A DNA stretch of 9,126 nucleotides, taken from assembly GCA_964608495.1 (NCBI GenBank), contig CAZSOQ010000209.1, positions 1 to 9,126 of the forward strand, written 5' to 3'. Positions 6,396 to 9,126 of the stretch are shown in pieces (the first letter of the stretch is position 1; each line of letters starts with the position of its first letter). This stretch comes from JAKORR01 sp964608495. Lineage in GTDB: Bacteria > Armatimonadota > Zipacnadia > Zipacnadales > FEN-943. The position numbers and the translations under genes are program-made. The notes under the pieces were generated by a model that saw only the letters and a list, made by a program, of their open reading frames with translations, ran no database searches and had not been told where the DNA came from.

Positions 6396-6450
6396 CTCGA
6401 CCCCTCCATCTTCTGAGGCCCGGGGAGCTTCTCGGCCCGGCAGCATGCGC

Positions 6451-6465
6451 CCGTCCGCCGGACGG
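6451..6465. promoter_or_regulatory. 15-nt perfect dyad in the divergent intergenic region (possible operator)
   Basis: CCGTCCGCCGGACGG has 7-bp perfect arms around a single central C. It is 56 nt before the start of the minus-strand secreted gene and about 100 nt before the TATAAT box of the plus-strand gene. Such a compact dyad between divergent genes is a typical form for a dimeric repressor or activator site. It could also be a hairpin in the 5' leader of the minus-strand transcript. G+C richness raises the chance level, so the call is tentative. Confidence 0.35.
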
Positions 6466-6567
6466 CCCCCGCGCGGCGTCTATGCGTATAGAGGCTCGGC
6501 AGGGCCGAAAGGTTCCTCCCCAGCCGGGGCCAAGCCGCACGGAAGACGGGAGTCGGGCCCTCGGCTG

Positions 6568-6573
6568 TATAAT
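6568..6573 (+). promoter_or_regulatory. Consensus -10 box (TATAAT) for the heparinase-like gene
   Basis: A perfect TATAAT stands in a strongly G+C-rich surrounding, 35 nt before ATG 6608, with a TG pair directly in front. Transcription would start near 6580 and leave a short leader. No good -35 TTGACA-like hexamer is found 16-18 bp upstream (the bases there are GACGGG and similar), so activation may depend on another factor or on upstream contacts. The match is seen; promoter activity is inferred. Confidence 0.5.
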
Positions 6574-6607
6574 GCTTGGTCATAGCCACTATCGGGCGGT
6601 GAGCGAC

Positions 6608-9126
6608 ATGACGCTTCGGCTGGTCCTTCCGGCGATGGCTCTGGGCCTGCTCTCGGCCCCGGGGGAGGCGGGCCTGTCCGCGGTGTGCGTGGCGCCCTTG
6701 GCCGGCGCGCTCGCGGCGGAGGCGATGGGCGCGCCCTTCGTGCGGACCGGCGGGTGCGTCAACCTGGCCGCGGACGCCTCAGCCGAGGCTACCACCACGG
6801 CGAGCGACAAGTACGCCGCGGGTCGGGCCCTGGACGGCAACCCGGCGACCTGGTGGGCCAGCGCCGACGGAGCCGCCCTGCCCCAGCGCCTGGCACTGCG
6901 CTTCCCGGACGCCCGGACCTTCGATACCGTGGCTGTGATCCCCGCCGACATGGAGCGCCTCTACTCGTGGATCAGGAAGCTCACGGTGGAAGCCGGTGGC
7001 GAGAGCGCGTCCGTGGAGCTGCCGGCGGCCTTCGAGCCGGCGATCCTGAGGCTCGGGCGCCCCGTCACGGCCGAGGAAGTGACGGTGACCGTGGAGGCCG
7101 TCCATGCGGCGAACCACTACGTGGGCCTGGCGGAGGTGATGGTGTTCAACGATCCCGAGCGCGAGGTGAGGCTGGTGACGGATTGGCGCAGGGAGTGGCT
7201 GGAGGCGGACAGGACACCGCAGGGGCGACCTGAACACCCCTGCGTGTATATGACCCGGGCCGATGTGGCGCGGGCGCGGCAGGCGGTGCAGACGGAGACC
7301 CGGGCCCGCGACTACCTGGCGAGCGTGGTGCGCGAGGCGGAACCGTGGCTGGCGCGCAGCGACGAGGAGATCGCGGCGCTGGTGCCCGGCAAGGGCGCCT
7401 GCTACGCCCACGGTTTCACCGGGTGCCCCATCTGCGGCTCGTCGTGGGGCACCTGGGGCGGCGCGCGGTGCAGCTTCGAGAACCCCGGCCACGTCACCTG
7501 CGCCAAGGGCCATGTCCTGCCCGACGAGGAGCATCCCGACCCGGGCACGGGCTACAGGGCCGCGGATGGGCGGGTCCACTACATGGTGGGCAGCTACAAT
7601 GCCTGGGTCGTCGAGACGCTGGCGTACAGGGCCGCGCGGCCGCTGGCCCTGGCCTACACGCTGACGGGGGAAGAGAGATACGCGGCCAAGGCCGGAGTGA
7701 TACTGGACGCGCTGGCGGACGTGTATCCGTCCTGTACCGCGGGGTCGTGGGACTACCCCTCGGACCCGCCCTCGGGACGCTTCAACCGGCCCTGGTACCA
7801 GGTGGCGCGGGTGCTGGTGGACTATGTGGACTGGTACGACCAGATTCACGACTCGGGGTCGCTGGATGAGCCCTCGGTGCGCGAGTGCCTGACCCGCCGG
7901 GAGAACATCGAACGCAACCTGCTGATGGACGGCGCGGAGTACTGCTACGGCTGCTCGCTGGACCGGGGGAAGATGGGCCTGGCCCTGCACAACGGCTGCG
8001 CGGACTACGTGCGAGGCGCGCTGGCCGTGGGCTGCTGCCTCGGGATTCCGGTCTACGTGCGCTGGGCGCTGGACGGGCCCTTCGGCATCCGCAGCCTGGT
8101 GGCGAACAACGTGGACCGCGATGGGCGGTACTTGGAGACGTCGGCCATGTACGCCGACCACAGCCGGTCGCTGTACCTGACCTTCGCGGCACCCCTGGTG
8201 AACTGGCGGTCGGAGGAGCATCCCGAGGGCGTGGACGTGTATGCCGACCCGCAGTTCGCGCGGTTCTACGAGGCGCCGGCCGCAGCCATCGCCTGCGCAG
8301 GCCACACGCCGCGCTACGGCGACTCCGGGCCGGACTTCGCGCGCCTGTCGCCGGAGGTGCCGGCGCTGATGACCAGCGACTTCCGGTTCATGCTGGCCGC
8401 GGCCCGCGCGCCGTCCAGCCGGTACCTGCTGTCGCTGGCGCGGGGGATGCTCGGGGGCCGACTGGGGGCGTACTACCTGCGGTACGGCGACGTGCCGGGG
8501 ATGCTGTTCAGGCACCCCGTGCCGGCCGACGACGCCGACTTGCCGCCCACGCCGCCACGCCTGCGCGACCTGGGCTGTCGGACCGCGCTGTTCGGGCAGA
8601 AAGGGCTGGTGGTCCTGCGGGCCAGGGGATCGGGCGATCGCCAGGCGCTGCTGCTGCGATACGGGCCGTCGCTGAATCACGGCCACTACGACGACCTGGG
8701 CTTCAGCTACTACGCGCTGGGGTATGACGCGACCTACGAGCTGGGCTACGGCCTGGGGAGTACGCACACGCAGGTGGGCTGGGCCAAGCAGACCGCGGCG
8801 CACAACGCCGTGGTCGTGGACGAGCAGCGGCAGGGGCTGGGGCCAGGCTCGGGGGGCAGCCTGCACGCCCTGGCGGACGCGCCGGACCTGCAGGTGGTCG
8901 AGGCCGATAGCCTGCTGAGCTATGCCGCGCAGGGCGTGACGGTGTACCGGCGGACACTGGCGCTGGTGGGCAGCCCGCCGGACTGCTATGCGCTGGACCT
9001 GTTCCGCGTGGCCGGCGGGAGCCGGCACGACTACTCCTTCCACGCGCTCGGGCAAGGGATCGAGGCAGAGGGCGTGGCGTGGGGGCCGGTGGAGCCGGGG
9101 TCACTGGCGGGGGCGGAGATTCGGTG
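6608..9126 (+). CDS. Secreted heparinase II/III-family polysaccharide lyase-like protein with F5/8C domain (3' end beyond window)
   Basis: The frame is open from ATG 6608 to the right edge (839 residues visible, C-terminus missing). ATG 6608 follows a GGTGAG-like site. GTG 6599 is possible, while in-frame ATG 6572 overlaps the TATAAT box and is unlikely. Residues 1-22 look like a signal peptide. Residues about 52-182 match an F5/8-type C (discoidin-like) carbohydrate-binding fold (CVNLAADASA, YAAGRALDGNPATWWAS, NHYVGLAEVMVFND). A Cys cluster at 273, 276, 288 and 298 (CPICG ... CAKGH) resembles the small zinc-ribbon-like insert seen in many heparinase-like proteins of such bacteria. Residues about 330-610 form the alpha-toroid (RPWYQVARVLVDYVDWYDQI; LALHNGCADYVRGAL with His461-Asn462; ETSAMYADHSRS with Tyr515). 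The beta-sandwich starts near 655 with the family hallmark NHGHYDDLGFSYYALGYD (His691, His693, Asp695) and AHNAVVVDEQRQ. Known relatives cleave uronic-acid polysaccharides by beta-elimination. The residue roles are assigned by position only, and the substrate is unknown. Confidence 0.85.
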   Translation, partial: MTLRLVLPAMALGLLSAPGEAGLSAVCVAPLAGALAAEAMGAPFVRTGGCVNLAADASAEATTTASDKYAAGRALDGNPATWWASADGAALPQRLALRFPDARTFDTVAVIPADMERLYSWIRKLTVEAGGESASVELPAAFEPAILRLGRPVTAEEVTVTVEAVHAANHYVGLAEVMVFNDPEREVRLVTDWRREWLEADRTPQGRPEHPCVYMTRADVARARQAVQTETRARDYLASVVREAEPWLARSDEEIAALVPGKGACYAHGFTGCPICGSSWGTWGGARCSFENPGHVTCAKGHVLPDEEHPDPGTGYRAADGRVHYMVGSYNAWVVETLAYRAARPLALAYTLTGEERYAAKAGVILDALADVYPSCTAGSWDYPSDPPSGRFNRPWYQVARVLVDYVDWYDQIHDSGSLDEPSVRECLTRRENIERNLLMDGAEYCYGCSLDRGKMGLALHNGCADYVRGALAVGCCLGIPVYVRWALDGPFGIRSLVANNVDRDGRYLETSAMYADHSRSLYLTFAAPLVNWRSEEHPEGVDVYADPQFARFYEAPAAAIACAGHTPRYGDSGPDFARLSPEVPALMTSDFRFMLAAARAPSSRYLLSLARGMLGGRLGAYYLRYGDVPGMLFRHPVPADDADLPPTPPRLRDLGCRTALFGQKGLVVLRARGSGDRQALLLRYGPSLNHGHYDDLGFSYYALGYDATYELGYGLGSTHTQVGWAKQTAAHNAVVVDEQRQGLGPGSGGSLHALADAPDLQVVEADSLLSYAAQGVTVYRRTLALVGSPPDCYALDLFRVAGGSRHDYSFHALGQGIEAEGVAWGPVEPGSLAGAEIR

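Noticed and set aside
6396..6446. ATG 6446 as the start of the small secreted protein
   Set aside because: It lacks a good ribosome binding site, whereas ATG 6395 has GGAGGGG at ideal spacing and gives a normal signal peptide.
6572..6574. ATG 6572 as the start of the heparinase-like gene
   Set aside because: It overlaps the TATAAT box and has no ribosome binding site; the resulting leader would also put charged residues ahead of the signal peptide.
6779..9055. 758-residue open frame on the minus strand
   Set aside because: It is antisense to the heparinase-like gene, with repetitive His/Arg/Gln/Val composition and no domain resemblance; the plus frame has clear family motifs.
1..9126. CRISPR arrays, tRNA or rRNA genes, toxin-antitoxin or phage-defence modules
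   Set aside because: No regularly spaced repeats, no cloverleaf-like sequence with tRNA consensus, and no matching protein families were seen on either strand.

Overview
The window is about two-thirds G+C. It carries secreted, polysaccharide-oriented genes of a style common in Planctomycetota, Armatimonadota and related environmental lineages: large exported glycoside-hydrolase-like and heparinase-like proteins, a remnant of a sulfatase, and a non-pyrrolysine MttB-family methyltransferase. The phylum is an inference from gene style only; no rRNA, tRNA or other lineage marker is present.

Left part (1-1037) is a gene graveyard. On the minus strand it starts with the 5' end of an IS1182-like transposase, which loses its family resemblance near position 84 just before the window edge. 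Next comes about 390 bases without a convincing gene, including a G-quadruplex-type tract. A short minus-strand segment (about 665-739) reads like the extreme C-terminus of a formylglycine-generating-enzyme (FGE/SUMF1) domain. After it, on the plus strand, lies a degenerate sulfatase C-terminus with three in-frame stops (TAA, TAG, TGA) and one frameshift. The last frame of this remnant runs open into the next gene and creates a false N-terminal extension there.

Middle part: 1038-3815 (+) encodes a large secreted protein with an N-terminal beta-sandwich, a TIM-barrel glycoside-hydrolase-like region and a beta-galactosidase-trimerisation-like (GATase-fold) domain. After a 423-base gap, which ends with what looks like the decayed C-terminus of another exported beta-sandwich protein, 4239-5663 (+) encodes an MttB-family corrinoid-dependent methyltransferase. 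A convergent small secreted protein of unknown function (5787-6395, -) follows. G+C-rich inverted repeats lie between the two.

Right part: a divergent intergenic region (6396-6607) holds a perfect 15-nt dyad and a perfect TATAAT box. It separates the small secreted protein from a large secreted heparinase II/III-family protein with an N-terminal F5/8C (discoidin-like) domain (6608 to the right edge, +, incomplete).

Taken together, the heparinase-like lyase, the GH-like protein and the sulfatase/FGE traces point to a locus that once processed, or still processes, a (possibly sulfated) uronic-acid-containing polysaccharide outside the cytoplasm. The MttB homologue would act in the cytoplasm on a methylated amine, and its link to this job is not shown by the sequence. 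I see no CRISPR array, RNA gene, defence system or clearly new multi-gene machine. The most unusual content is the layered remnants at the left and the divergent control region at 6396-6607.
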